A DNA stretch of 64,000 bases from Paulinella micropora (GCA_019918135.1 WBZZ01000408.1:1-64000); one strand, 5' to 3'; positions 28,651-39,095 are shown, counted from the first letter of the stretch. A program made the numbers and translations. The notes: generated from the sequence alone by a model not told the origin.

Positions 28651-28849
28651 AATAATTTCAAAACAAAACCGCTGTGAAATCATGGACTTTGCCAAAAAAG
28701 AATTCAAACTGTTCGGTTCTGCATGAAAGCCACAAATTTGTGAGAAAAATAAAGAAGAGGGGGGCGCCCTCCGCCGGGGTGTGACTAGTGAATTACTTTA
28801 ATAAATTGTGTAGAATTTTCGTTGTGCCAGAACATGTACGACTTCTTCC

Positions 28850-29510
28850 AATATTTTCCTTCCAACCTACACTTTTTGCCGCGAACTTGTTAGTTTGCGG
28901 CAAAACCCGGGGATTTTCCGTCAAAATTATGGGTTTTCTGCAAAACCCGGTCGTTTTCAAGTGAATCCGAACTTTTTTCCGAATCCGCCAGGGTGGAAAA
29001 AAACTTTTTTTTTCTGAGAACACAACCCCCCCCCCCCAGGGTGGGGGCCTCCCCTCAGGGGGGGGGGGAGTGAGGCAGAAAAAGAAAAAATCAATTGCGG
29101 GGCTTTTCTGCAAAAACCCGGGCGTTTTTCCGCGAATTTGTCGGGCGGAGCGTTTGGCCGCGAATTCGCCTGCTTTGCGGCAAAAACAATGGGTTATACG
29201 GAAAATTTTGGGGTTCTGCGGGGAAGCCGCAAGTTTGTGGCCAAAACGCACGGTTTTTGCGGGGAAACGCGCAGAATGCAGGAAACGTCCGGGTTGGCGG
29301 GCACTACACAATTTGTTTTCTTTCTTCCCCCCCCCCCTGCCCCTCCCCGTGGAGGAAGGGGCGGGGGGGGGTGTGTGTTGTGCCTAAAAGATATTTTAAT
29401 CCACCCTTTCCGAATCCGACGGATTCGGAAAAAACAGTCGGATTCACTGGAAGACGTCTGGATTTTGCGGGAAGGCCGCAAATTCGTGGCCAAAAAACTC
29501 GGTTTTTGCG
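28850..29510. repeat. Array of palindromic ~41-bp repeats, block 3
   Basis: Contains the block 1/2 unit in full (28850-29180) and then an oppositely oriented second half with CCGAATCCGACGGATTCGG, a 19-base palindrome, at about 29410. This is the longest example joining the two sub-types. Confidence 0.7.
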
Positions 29511-29529
29511 GGGTACCCGCGCCCCCTCG

Positions 29530-29730
29530 GGCACGGGCTCCGCCACCGTCGGCCCTGTCGTCACGACAAATGGCTCTAGCCAACGGTATAGCTCCCGCAA
29601 CTCCCGGCACAGGCGCAAGTACACGTTCAAGAAGGCCAGCAGGCCTAGCAGCAGCGGGTCCTCCCTCGCTGATCTCGTGGTCGGGGGCTCCCCCAGCCAT
29701 CTTTTCTTCCTCCTCTTCTCCCCTCTTCAG
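29530..29730 (-). pseudogene. Short gene relic
   Basis: The minus strand contains a natural-looking stretch, LLGLLAFLNVYLRLCRELRE then LYRWLEPFVVTTGPTVAEPV, with no credible start and running into repeat block 3. Function unknown. Confidence 0.35.
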
Positions 29731-30361
29731 GTTCACATTCTCCCACCAAACAAAGCTAGGTTTTTTTTGCCCCTTGGCACGCGATCGCCTTGTGGTACAG
29801 AACCTGCCCCTCTCCTCCCTGTTCTTCCCCATGAGCCCCCCGTCCCTCTAATCTGTGCCTGGTTTTGTGTGTGCTGGTTCGCGCTAGGACTATGGGAACG
29901 TGGTTGCGCACAGCCGACCACGACATCCGAGGTCTGTTGTTCTGTATGATCTGTCGTTTTGACTACTTACGCGTGTTCGTACCATCGTCTACAAAGTGCA
30001 ACAATGATCAGAACACGCGAAAATAAGAAAGACAAGTCGAAAGCCGCCAGCAGCAGCAGTTGCTTACTGTAACACAGCCTGCTAAATGTGAAAGCTGGCG
30101 CAACAGGCATGGCGGGCTCTGCCACACTGGTTTGGAGCGGCTTTTATTAAATTTCAATGGAACCGTTATAATTAATTTTGCTCCCGGCCAAAAAAATCTT
30201 GCAACAGATATCACCGAGATGTGCTGGTACAAGTTGCGCTTCAGTGTCTTAAAACTTTTGTCAAGGATTTTATTAATTCTTGTACATTCTTAGCGCGCCC
30301 CTGCCCTCCCCCCTGATTAATCAAGGAGTACCGGCAGCAGTTTATTTGGTTTCTGTCGGAT

Positions 30362-30775
30362 GTGTCACAAACAAGCTCCTCTCTTGGTAGTTCGTCGCCG
30401 CGGGAGCTTAGAAGAGGATCCCGGCCTGTGGCAGAGGAGTGCTGTCCGAGTTGGTTGACTTGGACCACGAGTTGTGTCATGGAGGCCCTCCGTGAATACG
30501 GCATCTCAGCAGAGGTCTTGGGTATCAACAAGCGGCTCAACATCTTGCTGTCGAAAGCGGAGAAACTAAAACAGGCTTGCTGTTCCGGGGTTCTAGCTAA
30601 AACGAAGGGAAATAGGCACCAAGAAAGTGCAAACAAGAATTTCTTTTTTGCAGTTCGACTATTTTACACTTGGCGGCGACGTGGATGTCTGTACCCCGGA
30701 CAAAACTGTCTTCTCCGTAGCCCACGAGGTGCCGTAGGTCGCGCCTCACCGATTCCCCACCCGGCACATCATTAG
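30362..30775 (+). CDS. Hypothetical ORF, probably partial
   Basis: The frame is open from before 30330; the first ATG is at 30479 (MEALREYGISAEVLGINKRL). It is helical. The end of the frame runs into repeat-type sequence containing CACCAAGAAAGTGCAAAC, part of the 3' cassette flank, so the C-terminus is probably not original. Confidence 0.35.
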   Translation: MSQTSSSLGSSSPRELRRGSRPVAEECCPSWLTWTTSCVMEALREYGISAEVLGINKRLNILLSKAEKLKQACCSGVLAKTKGNRHQESANKNFFFAVRLFYTWRRRGCLYPGQNCLLRSPRGAVGRASPIPHPAHH

Positions 30776-31209
30776 CGGGGCCAGCACGGGCCGCGTAGCA
30801 TCGTAGTGTTCCCAGGCATAAAACTGTTCCTGGACCGCGTCCAGACACTCTTTAAAGGTGCTGTGTAACGAGGCGGCGGCTTGCCTCAGTGTGTTGCGCT
30901 TCGATACGCGCGCCGACACTCTCCAGGCGCTGGCAACGATACAGATACAATTCAGCTTGAGCAAGCTCGACACGCTCGGGCCCTGGATGTTATCACAACC
31001 CGCTAGATCTAGCTCGTGGAGGGCCTGGAACTCCCACAGAGGAGCCAAGTTGGTGCCCGGGCGTCGACCCCCATGCTCATGCTCAACCCCTCGAGCTGGC
31101 GCAGCTGACCTACGCATTCTAGCCCTTTGTCGTCGATCATGTTGAATTGGCTCCGCTCTAGCCGCCGGCTCCAGCGCCACCCCGCGGCGGATGGATGGGC
31201 GGTGGTCAA
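30746..31209 (-). pseudogene. LRR gene relic
   Basis: The minus strand carries leucine-rich-repeat pieces: LERSQFNMIDDKGLECVGQL, RQLEGLSMSMGV and FQALHELDLAGCDNIQGPSV, the FBXL-like 'L-x-x-L-D-L-x-x-C' pattern, then a helical end (FKECLDAVQEQFYAWEHYDA). The pieces are not in one frame. A flanking segment at 31180-31260 also occurs at 42175, 42660 and 52560. Confidence 0.5.
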
Positions 31210-31659
31210 TGTACCAGGTGGACAAAGGCCTCACGACCCCGATGGCGCCCTGTCCATGCCAAGGGGGTGGGTGAGCCCCCCGTGGTCTGTTCCTGCCTTC
31301 TCTTGAAACATGCACGCTCTCTCCCTGACTTCAGCAACGCATAGATACAAATCTCTAGCCCCGAGAAAAAAAAACAAACAAGCTGAATTTTGCGCGTGTG
31401 TGTAGAGGGCGCCGCTCTCCAAGAGATTGCACACAAAAAAAGATTCTTTTAGGCTTCCTCAGACTATAGCATCAGATCTAAATCCTGGACATGTGCCTCC
31501 ATAAAGATTCTTTTAATGAATAAAAGCTTTTGTGCAAAAGTCAGACCGTTTGGCGCGGTCTGAAGAACACACAGCTCGCGTATTGATCTGGATATACTAG
31601 GAGCCACTGTAGAATTTCTGTGACATTTCAATCCGATCTGTGCACCTACGTCCAATCAC

Positions 31660-32440
31660 CACTACCTTCCATTTATACGGAAAATTTCTGGGTTCTGCGG
31701 GAAAGCCACAAATTTGTGGCCAAAACGCACGGGTTTTGCGGGGGGCCGCGCAGATTGCGGGAAACGTCCGGGTCGGCGGGCATTATACAATTTGTTTTCT
31801 TTCTCTCCCCCCCCCCCCCACCCCTTCAGGGACAGGGGCGGGGGAGGGGGGTGTGTAGTGTGCCTGAAAATATTTTAATCTACCCTTTCCGAATCCGACG
31901 GATTCGGAAAAACAGTCGGATTCACTGGAAAACGCCCGGATTTTGCGGGAAGGCTGCAGATTTGCGGCCAAAACACTCGGGTTTTGCGGGAAACATGCAG
32001 ATCTGCCTCGAAAAACGCATGGATTTTGCGTAAACCCGCAAATCTGCGGCAAAAACAACGGGTTCTACGGAAAACCCTGGGGCTCTGCAGGAAAGTCACA
32101 ATTTGCGGCCAAAACACTCGGGTTTTGCGGGGGCCGCGCAAATTGGGAGGAAACGCCCGTATTGGCGGGCAGCGTAGAATTTGTTCTCTTTTTTTGCCCT
32201 CTCTTCCCCTCCCCGCCACTCTCCCTGAGGGAAAGAGGAGGGGGGGGGGGTTGGTGCCTGAAAAAATATTTCTATCCGCCCTTTCCGAATCCGACGGATT
32301 CGGAAAAGCAGACGGATTCACTGGAAAACGTCCGAGATTTGCGGGAAGGCTGCAAATTTGCGGCCAAAACACTCGGCTTTTGCGGGGACATGCAGATCTA
32401 CCGCAAAAAACGCATAGGTTTTGCGAAAACCCGCGCGGCT
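31660..32440. repeat. Array of palindromic ~41-bp repeats, block 4
   Basis: The clearest array. At about 31950-32060 two units of exactly 41 bases follow each other (one starting GCAGATTTGCGGCC, the next GCAGATCTGCCTCG), then a third starting GCAAATCTGCGGC. CCGAATCCGACGGATTCGG occurs at about 31892 and 32286. Each unit has an AAATTTG-centred palindrome and a CGGGTTTTGCGGG half. Confidence 0.75.
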
Positions 32441-32663
32441 CTTGGAAAGCAGCACCCAGAAGTTTGTGTTTTTGGAGCACAGCAAGCTTTCGTCGTCGTT
32501 ATCATCAAACAAGAGCACAGAACTCGTGCAACAGGAAAAGTTTGTGAGTCCCGCACAGGAGGAAGTAGGTTTTCTGCTCATGGCAATAGATGCGAAGGTG
32601 CAATTTGTGTTGGCCTCAGGTAGAGGCAAGCTTTTCGACGCGCCTCGTCCGGGTTTTTGCTAA
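32421..32663 (+). pseudogene. C-terminal gene fragment after the array
   Basis: About 75 codons of natural-looking sequence (SSTQKFVFLEHSKLSSS, then EEVGFLLMAIDAKVQFVLAS) emerge directly from repeat block 4 with no start codon. It looks like the end of a gene whose front has been replaced by the array. Confidence 0.4.
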
Positions 32664-33039
32664 TTACAGCTAGCGCCAGCGGGAAGAGCAGCAATTTTAC
32701 CGAGCGTGGCCGGCTGCCCAGCCTGCGCCCCGCCTCGGGGCCCAGACACTGCCGTGCCCCCGAGCGATTGAAGTGCGAGGGGGCGGGTTTTCTTTCCTTG
32801 ATTAAAAGAGCTTGACAAGTAATAAAGTCAAGGGCACGATCCTTGCTAGGATTATTTGGCGACAAATTTCGTCAAGGCATTGCCAAGGGGAGGGGAGCGC
32901 CCCTCTCCCTCTCTTAGTCCTCAGTCCCAAATGTAAGACCGTCGAGCTTTATTAAAAAAATCTTACACTTTCTTGGCGCGCCCCTCGTCCTCCTTTGTGA
33001 CAGGTTTTTTCGTGTTGTGTTGGGCAAGGTAAAAGAGTA

Positions 33040-34374
33040 ATGATGCCAAAAGAGCAGCAGCAGCAGCGGCGGCTGCACCGTGAGGCAGGCCATGCGTCGC
33101 CCGTGGCTGACTTGCAGCGGGCCGACGTATTCGTTCATCAGAACCTGACTGCCAGCATTGAGCTCCTCAGAAAAGTGGCGCTAGGTAGCCAAGACTTGGG
33201 TCGCGAAAGGTTGGAGCAAGAGCAGCTCTCGAGCCAGCGGGCATGCGGGGTTCTGCGCCAGGAAAACGCAGCACTCAGGACAAGGCAGGCAGAGCTGTTG
33301 GCAGCCAATTTGCGATTAGCTCAGAAGGTTCAGCACCTAACTCAACAGAACGCAGACAGGGAGGCGCTGTCTGTTGCAAAATCCGCCCTGGAGGCCAAGC
33401 TCGAGGAACTTGCTCGGGAACTGTCGGACTGCTCGACGGCGGCCGCGGGGCTGCAGCAGCGGAACGAGGTCCTGGTGGCGGAAAACGTACGCTTGCAAGA
33501 AAGCTCTGCCTCGAACTCCGAGCTGCACCAAAAAAACGAAGTGCTGCGCTTGCGGTTGCAGCAGGAGGTAGACTCCAATCTTAGGCTTGTAGGGCAGGAG
33601 CTGCGTTGGCAACAAGAGCTCGCGCAGCTGCAAGCCAGCGTGGCAAAGCTGCGCAAAGAAGCAGCGCAGCTAGCTCGGGGCAAGGTCGAAGCAGAGAACG
33701 AACTGAGACAGGCCGCGCTAGCGGCGCAGCGTCGGCTGCAGGCCTGCCAGCAGGCGGGCGAGCAGACCCAAAACGAGTGTGAGGAGTGGCAAAGCAAATG
33801 CGAGCAGCTGGGAAAGCGGGTGCGTGAGGTTGAGTCCCAACGAGAAGACGGGATGCCGGAGCTGGCGGCTCTGCGACTAGAGATTGAGCGACTCAAACAG
33901 GCCAACTCAGATCTGCAAGCCCTCACAGGTAGGCTCAGTCTCTGCGCGCTGCCGAGCGCTAGCCAAGGCACCGACGCAGCCGCCAGCAGAGGCGGAAGCG
34001 GCAGCAGCAGCAGCGACAGCAACCGAGGCCCCGACTTTTGTCGGCTTGTGCATTGGGGACGACGTCAGATTGTTTATTTTACTCTGCGCGTGCGCGGGCT
34101 AGCTCACGACAGGTACTTTGGAGTTGTCGACAGCAAAGGATGCAGAGTCTACGAAAGCGTCGTAGATTTTAGAAGCGCCCTCAACTTTCTCAACCAAGTC
34201 GTGCCCGAGCCGACGCCGCCAGATCCGAGCACTCCCTCGCACGAACAAGAGCTCATGGTCGAAAACTATAGACGCGGTTTCTTGAAATATTACACCCCCC
34301 AAGGAACTCGCAGGCCCGAGTGGCAGGACCCTTTAGGGGGGTGGCAAGCGGACCCTTTTGTACCACAGGACTAA
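33040..34374 (+). CDS. Coiled-coil protein with small C-terminal domain
   Basis: 444 residues from the ATG at 33040. Residues about 25-305 form a long, nearly unbroken coiled coil with heptads rich in Leu, Glu, Gln and Ala (RLEQEQLSSQRACGVLRQEN is typical). A Ser/Gly linker (about 310-330) leads to a compact alpha/beta domain of about 80 residues (RLVHWGRRQIVYFTLRVRG, RYFGVVDSKGCRVYESVVDF) that I do not recognise; a role in binding or assembly is likely. An acidic Pro-rich tail closes the protein. It may be a scaffold or structural protein. The gene ends in GGACTAATAAAC. Confidence 0.7.
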   Translation: MMPKEQQQQRRLHREAGHASPVADLQRADVFVHQNLTASIELLRKVALGSQDLGRERLEQEQLSSQRACGVLRQENAALRTRQAELLAANLRLAQKVQHLTQQNADREALSVAKSALEAKLEELARELSDCSTAAAGLQQRNEVLVAENVRLQESSASNSELHQKNEVLRLRLQQEVDSNLRLVGQELRWQQELAQLQASVAKLRKEAAQLARGKVEAENELRQAALAAQRRLQACQQAGEQTQNECEEWQSKCEQLGKRVREVESQREDGMPELAALRLEIERLKQANSDLQALTGRLSLCALPSASQGTDAAASRGGSGSSSSDSNRGPDFCRLVHWGRRQIVYFTLRVRGLAHDRYFGVVDSKGCRVYESVVDFRSALNFLNQVVPEPTPPDPSTPSHEQELMVENYRRGFLKYYTPQGTRRPEWQDPLGGWQADPFVPQD

Positions 34375-34414
34375 TAAACAATCTTTCCTGTTTTTTCTTT
34401 GCTTCATCGCCTGT

Positions 34415-34840
34415 GTTTTACGGGAAACCCGGAAATTTACGGCAGAAACAACGGGTTCTACGGAAAACTCTGGGTTTTTGTAGGAAAGCCACAATTCGCG
34501 GCCGAGACGCACGGGTTTTGCGGGGGACGGCGCAAATTGCGGGAAACGTCCGGGTCGGCGGGCAACGTACAATTTGTTCTCTTTCTTTGCTCTCGCCCAT
34601 CCCCGCCCCTCTCCCTGAGAGAAAGGGGGGGGGGGGGGTTGGTGCCTAGAAAAATATTTCAATCCGCCCTTTCCGAATCCGACGGATTCGGAAAAACAGA
34701 CGGATTCACTGGAAAGCCTCCGGGTCTTGTGGAAAGGCTGTAAATTTAGGGCCAAAACACTCGGTTTCTGCGGGGAACATGCAGATCTGCCGCAAAAAAC
34801 GCATGGATTTTGCGGAAACCCGCAAATTTGCGAGAGAAAG
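34415..34840. repeat. Array of palindromic ~41-bp repeats, block 5
   Basis: Same order of units as the second half of block 4, including CCGAATCCGACGGATTCGG at about 34674. It starts 40 bases after the stop of the coiled-coil gene and ends at a palindrome copy. Confidence 0.7.
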
Positions 34841-34845
34841 AGGGC

Positions 34846-34907
34846 CCGAAAAAGGCAGTGCTTCCGGGTTTTCCGGTAGAAATGTCTTTTTTCTAGCCAT
34901 ATCACTT
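34846..34907. repeat. GATATGGCCGAAAAAGGCAG palindrome, copy
   Basis: Arms CCCGAAAAAGGCAGTGCTTC and GAAATGTCTTTTTTCTAGCC then ATATCAC. It directly joins repeat block 5, so two repeat families meet here. Confidence 0.65.
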
Positions 34908-34954
34908 CCAGAATTCGATTATATCACACTCCGCGAGAGTGCAAAAAAAAGAGA

Positions 34955-34998
34955 ATATTTTTTTTAATTAAAAGCTCGACAAAGTATTACACTTGGCA
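34955..34998 (-). terminator. 3'-end cassette of the gene at 34987
   Basis: The minus-strand coding frame ends inside the cassette: TGCCAAGTGTAATACTTTGT carries the TAA stop, followed by CGAGCTTTTAATTAAAAAAA. This is the clearest evidence that the cassette is a gene 3' end. Confidence 0.65.
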
Positions 34999-35688
34999 GG
35001 GACAAGGGGTTTCTGCCCTTGTCATTTCTACTAAAGGAGCCAGCAGCTGCGAGCGCATCTCCTTCCAACAAGCGTAGCTATAGCGTGTTGACAAGCTTAC
35101 GTCCACGCGGAGGGCCAGCTCTTGACACAAGATACCCAAACGACGCGGGGTTTCCGTATCTTGAAGCACATAGCCGGAAATTTCACTCAACGGATTTTGG
35201 CTGTATGTGTCGCGCCTGAGAGCCGCCAGGGTTTCTTTGAGCTCCAGGACCAGCTTGTTCCACGGGGGGTGCACGGAACCCTTGTAGGCGGCCGCCTCGA
35301 CGCGATCAAATAGCCTGGCCACGTAGCCAGCCAGCTCGCGCCGCGTGTCGTTGCCCTGGAACCACGGGCGCGCGTAGGGCCACAAGTCAAACGGGCACTG
35401 CCTATTGCTGAGGATCGAAAGTGGCCGCTCGGAACGCACCGCGTCGCCCAACGTGCCAGAGCAGACCAAGAATGTCCAGAGCTCGGGCGACAACTCAGGC
35501 GGGGCGGCGCGGCCGACGTTGGCTCGTATTGCGGCCATCGCCCGCCGAGCCCTGGCAGCGCTTAGCCAGAGCCGGAAGTCCTTGACGCAATATGCCACTT
35601 CACCCTGTGGCGACTTAAAGCAACGCAAGATCGAAAACTCGCCCCGCAGCCCTTGAGCGGGCTGCGCGGGCCCGCGCGGCGGCCACAA
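34987..35688 (-). CDS. C-terminal part of an F-box/LRR-type gene
   Basis: 233 codons without an ATG start (an internal ATG lies at 35538). It lies 100 bases after the ORF at 35789-37294 and continues its style, so both probably form one gene with about one break. Distinct parts are KDFRLWLSAARARRAMAAIR, ELWTFLVCSGTLGD and the end segment YSYACWKEMRSQLLAPLVEM, which is also preserved in the fragment at 21637. Function of this part is unknown. Confidence 0.55.
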   Translation of the reverse strand: MWPPRGPAQPAQGLRGEFSILRCFKSPQGEVAYCVKDFRLWLSAARARRAMAAIRANVGRAAPPELSPELWTFLVCSGTLGDAVRSERPLSILSNRQCPFDLWPYARPWFQGNDTRRELAGYVARLFDRVEAAAYKGSVHPPWNKLVLELKETLAALRRDTYSQNPLSEISGYVLQDTETPRRLGILCQELALRVDVSLSTRYSYACWKEMRSQLLAPLVEMTRAETPCPCQV

Positions 35689-35788
35689 GAGTGGGGTGGC
35701 GCTCCGCTCTCATTAGGGGAGGCCACGTCAGGCAACCAGAAACGTCCGCAATGAAGCGGCACGCCCAGGGAGCACAGCCCGTGCCAGA

Positions 35789-37294
35789 CTAGGCGCTGCA
35801 GTTCAAAAAGCCCGGGCAAATGACTTTGCACTTGCCCCGGCAGGTAGCTCTGGAGCCTAAAGCTGTAGAAAGAAAACTCTTGGCAGCCGAGCGCGCCCGG
35901 GCGCGGCCCCGCGAACAGGCGCTGGTACGACCGTCCCCAGGCCAACAGGTGCTGGCGGTGCACGTCATCTGCGACGCGGGCCCCGGCGGGGGCCGCAGAG
36001 CCAGCGTGAGTCTCAGCGTCGGCGGAGATTTGCTGCCCCAGAGCTGCGCCAGCACGGCGCCGGCCGGCCAGTCCTGCGAGTGCCAGGGCGGGCCGCGGTC
36101 AACCAGCGTCAGGTGCACGGGCGCCAGCAGCCGCAAGGCGTCCAGGTCGGCGGCGCTCGGCTGGTCCCACAGATCGAGGTCGTGCAGCCGTAGCTCTAAA
36201 AAAGAAGGTGAAGCGCCACCAAGAGGCAGGAGCACCCGGTGCAGCTTCTCCAGGGCGCCGCGCTCCCACCGCCCGGTGTATTCAAAGTTCGGCCGCTGGG
36301 ATGTCGTGTTCATACAAACGCTCAGATTGAGGACATAGGATTGTAGCGCCGGGGTGCAAGCGCGGCCCCAGTCGAGCCCGCCCGCGTCCTCCTCGGCTGC
36401 GAGCTTTTCCATCACCTCAATCAGGTTTTGTGGTTGCATGCCACATCCCGCAACCACGCGCCGCAGCCGCGGCCAACGTACCGGCCGCGGCCCTACAGGT
36501 AGCACCAGGCCGTCCTCCGCGTCCTTGACGTAGAGGGTGGCCTCGGAACTCCCTAAAACTTCGCACACCTCGAGCGTCGGGGCCAACAGTTCAAAGCCCC
36601 CGCCCCACAACCGAGGGCTGCCGCAGTCGACTAGTTGCAGGCACCGCAACGGCGGCACGGGGCCCGATTGCGGCCACAGCGCGCTCACTCCGCGCGGCCC
36701 AAAGTACATCGACTCTAGGCGCAGTTCTTGTACACCAGACAGGCTGTGGCGTAGCGCCTCTTCAAGCGGCGGCCTGACATCGAATTCAAACTCTTCTGGC
36801 TCATACTCATTTTCGAGCGTGAGGGATAAGGCCACCAGCTGGCTCGCGCCACATTCTGTCCAAGCCCCCAAAAGCTCGGCGGCCGCGTACGCGTCACACT
36901 CCAGGGACAGGTGCGTGACGTGGCAAAACCAGCGAAGAGCTAGCTGCAACAAGCGCCGCTTCCGCGGGAGAATAGGAACCTGTATGGGCAGACTGTTTCG
37001 GCTATAGTTGAGCGTGAGTGACGTGCAGAGCTGGGGGTAAACAACCAGCTCCTCGGCAGCTGCTAAGACGTTCTCGGGCAGGTCGACTGTAGAAGTTGCG
37101 TCGTTGAGGGCTAGGGCCAGCCACAACTGAGGAAGGAGGTACACATCTAGCTGCTGTTTCCAGGCTTTTGATGTCCGCAGCAGAGACACCAGGTCCTGTT
37201 GCGCCAGCAGCCCTGCTCCGTGCGAGAAGAAGACTTCTTGCCAATCGTTGAGGGCGCTAGGGGCAACAGTGCACTGGCGCTTGCGCGGGCGCAT
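35789..37294 (-). CDS. F-box/LRR-type protein
   Basis: 501 codons from the ATG at 37294. The N-terminus (residues 14-50) has LNDWQEVFFSHGAGLLAQQD then LLRTSKAWKQQLDVY, an F-box-like start that is shared with the relic at 633-1673. Irregular leucine-rich repeats follow: HLSLECDAYAAAELL, VALSLTLENEYEP, VQELRLESMYFGP, LRCLQLVDCGSPRLW, SFLELRLHDLDLWDQ. The last 70 or so residues look out of character, so the true gene probably continues into the ORF at 34987-35688. Substrate-receptor role for a host ubiquitin ligase is inferred from the family. Confidence 0.65.
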   Translation of the reverse strand: MRPRKRQCTVAPSALNDWQEVFFSHGAGLLAQQDLVSLLRTSKAWKQQLDVYLLPQLWLALALNDATSTVDLPENVLAAAEELVVYPQLCTSLTLNYSRNSLPIQVPILPRKRRLLQLALRWFCHVTHLSLECDAYAAAELLGAWTECGASQLVALSLTLENEYEPEEFEFDVRPPLEEALRHSLSGVQELRLESMYFGPRGVSALWPQSGPVPPLRCLQLVDCGSPRLWGGGFELLAPTLEVCEVLGSSEATLYVKDAEDGLVLPVGPRPVRWPRLRRVVAGCGMQPQNLIEVMEKLAAEEDAGGLDWGRACTPALQSYVLNLSVCMNTTSQRPNFEYTGRWERGALEKLHRVLLPLGGASPSFLELRLHDLDLWDQPSAADLDALRLLAPVHLTLVDRGPPWHSQDWPAGAVLAQLWGSKSPPTLRLTLALRPPPGPASQMTCTASTCWPGDGRTSACSRGRARARSAAKSFLSTALGSRATCRGKCKVICPGFLNCSA

Positions 37295-37729
37295 CTTCCT
37301 CTCTAATGAAATGTTAATTTTCTTAGACTAGACAAAGCTGGATTGAAATTCTTGGTAGTATACCAACCGGCCACGCGTCACAAGAAAAGGGGGGAGGGGC
37401 TCAGTGAAGGCGTTTCATGTATTTATTTTTTTTTTGTAGCTTCTCCGCCCTTCCCATGTTCTTTGAGCCCCCCGGGCTCAGGGGGCTCAAAGCCCCAGGT
37501 GGAGGGAAGAGAAAGAAAGGGGGGGGGGGCGCCCCGCTCCCTGGGAGAACGCATCTGGCTTGACAAGCGCTGAGCGTTTTCTTTTTTGTGGCAGCAACTG
37601 AATATACGAGGATTTCCGCGGAACTGAATGAGTGCTACGCACAGGGACAAGAAACAGAAAATAAACGAGGCCAACACGACAACAACTCCTTTTGGATTAC
37701 CATTGGACCTTTAGCCAAAAATTCTGGCC
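37295..37729. other. Spacer with one TTGAGCCCCCCGGGCTC hairpin
   Basis: Carries a degenerate 3' cassette near 37325, a single hairpin TTGAGCCCCCCGGGCTCAGG at 37463, a G-run/C-run and then the AT-rich front of the next gene. Confidence 0.5.
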
Positions 37730-38635
37730 TTGATAGAGCTAAAAGACATCCTCGTGTTTGCCAGTGTCTCCCCCAGTATCTACGCGCATTTCACCCAGAA
37801 TAGCCTGATCTGGCACAAGCTAGATTTTCCTCAAGGATTTAAGGAATGGCAAAGCTCGGGCCAGCCAGCGAAAGATATCCTGCTGCGTTGGGGTCAGGTC
37901 TGGAGCAAAGCACAAGTTAGGTTCGGCTTTCTGCACCTGTCCGGGTTCAAGTACCTTGCACTCGTCAGAGGTATGCGTTTCAAGGAGCTAGACCTCAGGT
38001 TAGCTGGGGAAATAATTGATCAAGTGTTCGTGGCACGGAATCAAGAGAAGTTAAATAAGTTACAAATCCTGGGTAGCCTGTGCGTTGACACAATTCTTAT
38101 TACTGAAAGCGCCCTACAACTTGAATACTGGCCCCGAGGTATTTCAGAGTTAGGACTTCATGTCTTTAATGACCTGGCCAGGTTCAATACGGATAAGCTA
38201 CAATTACCTCCACTTCCAACGCTGCGTTCAGTTTGGGTTGCAATCTGGGATACCGACGGACTTGTCCTGGATCACCTGATTGAACAGCTCCTAACCCTGC
38301 CGCTAGAACTGGATAAGCTGTCGCTGTATTTTACCGACATAAGTCCCGTACAGATACAAAGGCTCTTTACCCGTTACCGCCACCTTCGGTTGAAATTAGG
38401 GTTTTTCCGAGATCACCACGACTATCCAAACCCCGGCGGCCAACGCTGGTTTCACGAGAGGCCCCGCGCTCTAAGTTTTGCGAGAGGTGCGGTGTATGAG
38501 GGGGGCCGGCCCCCTTGCCCCACCCCCAAAAAAATGTTTGTACAACCCAAAAATGTCCCTTTTTTTTTACTAAAGAAATCATCACATGACCAAAAAAAAT
38601 TTGGAATTTGTCGCTTACCCTTCGCCGGATTCTGA
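37730..38635 (+). CDS. F-box/LRR-like protein
   Basis: About 300 codons with no ATG near the front. The first 40 residues (IELKDILVFASVSPSIYAHF then NSLIWHKL) fit an F-box from its second helix on, ending with the usual 'xLWxxL'. Leucine-rich stretches follow (FKELDLRLAGEII, KLNKLQILGSLCVD, ISELGLHVFNDLARF, LDKLSLYFTDISPVQIQRLF). The end after about residue 245 turns into repeat-like sequence. Likely an F-box/LRR receptor, partly decayed at both ends. Confidence 0.55.
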   Translation: MIELKDILVFASVSPSIYAHFTQNSLIWHKLDFPQGFKEWQSSGQPAKDILLRWGQVWSKAQVRFGFLHLSGFKYLALVRGMRFKELDLRLAGEIIDQVFVARNQEKLNKLQILGSLCVDTILITESALQLEYWPRGISELGLHVFNDLARFNTDKLQLPPLPTLRSVWVAIWDTDGLVLDHLIEQLLTLPLELDKLSLYFTDISPVQIQRLFTRYRHLRLKLGFFRDHHDYPNPGGQRWFHERPRALSFARGAVYEGGRPPCPTPKKMFVQPKNVPFFLLKKSSHDQKKFGICRLPFAGF

Positions 38636-38709
38636 AAGGAAAAAAGATAACTATATCTGCTTTTAATAACTAGGTGATGATGCCGGCCCACTCTCCCCCT
38701 TTTGCTTTA

Positions 38710-38970
38710 AATGTTAGGCGGGCACCCAGACGCTGTGGCACCGCGCGCCCGCACAGATCCGCACCAGCGAGGGCGAGCCCGTGCACCCATCCGTGTCCAC
38801 TGTTTTTCGGCGGGCAGTCCTGACGGTTGTGGCGGGCGGCAGCCTGCGCAGCCCCAGCCGCCGCAGCCGCACGAGCCACTGCAGAGCCCTGGCGTCTCCC
38901 TGCACGGCCGCTCGCGCGAACCATTCCCTGGCCGTGGCGCGGTCTTGGGGGCACGCAAGGAATTAACAAA
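38710..38970 (-). pseudogene. Sel1-repeat relic
   Basis: The minus strand encodes NWFARAAVQGDARALQWLVR, very close to EWFMRAGEQGDARALQWLAR at 60790-60860. Only about one and a half repeats are recognisable. A 3' cassette variant follows at about 38985-39030. Confidence 0.55.
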
Positions 38971-39034
38971 AAAAATGATAAAAACAGTCCTGGACAAAGT
39001 TTTAATATTGGTACTGAAAACTAAAATGGGGGGG

Positions 39035-39095
39035 CGCGCCAAGAAAGTTCAATTTTTTTTTATTAAAACTGGACAAAGTCCTACACTTGACACTG
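39035..39095 (-). terminator. 3'-end cassette
   Basis: Minus-strand sense AGTGTCAAGTGTAGGACTTT then GTCCAGTTTTAATAAAAAAA, ending at TTTCTTGGCGCGCC, as at 18700. Confidence 0.55.

Noticed and set aside
31660-32440. A CRISPR array
   Set aside because: Units of about 41 bases are degenerate and directly adjacent without unique spacers, no cas genes are present and the setting is eukaryotic.
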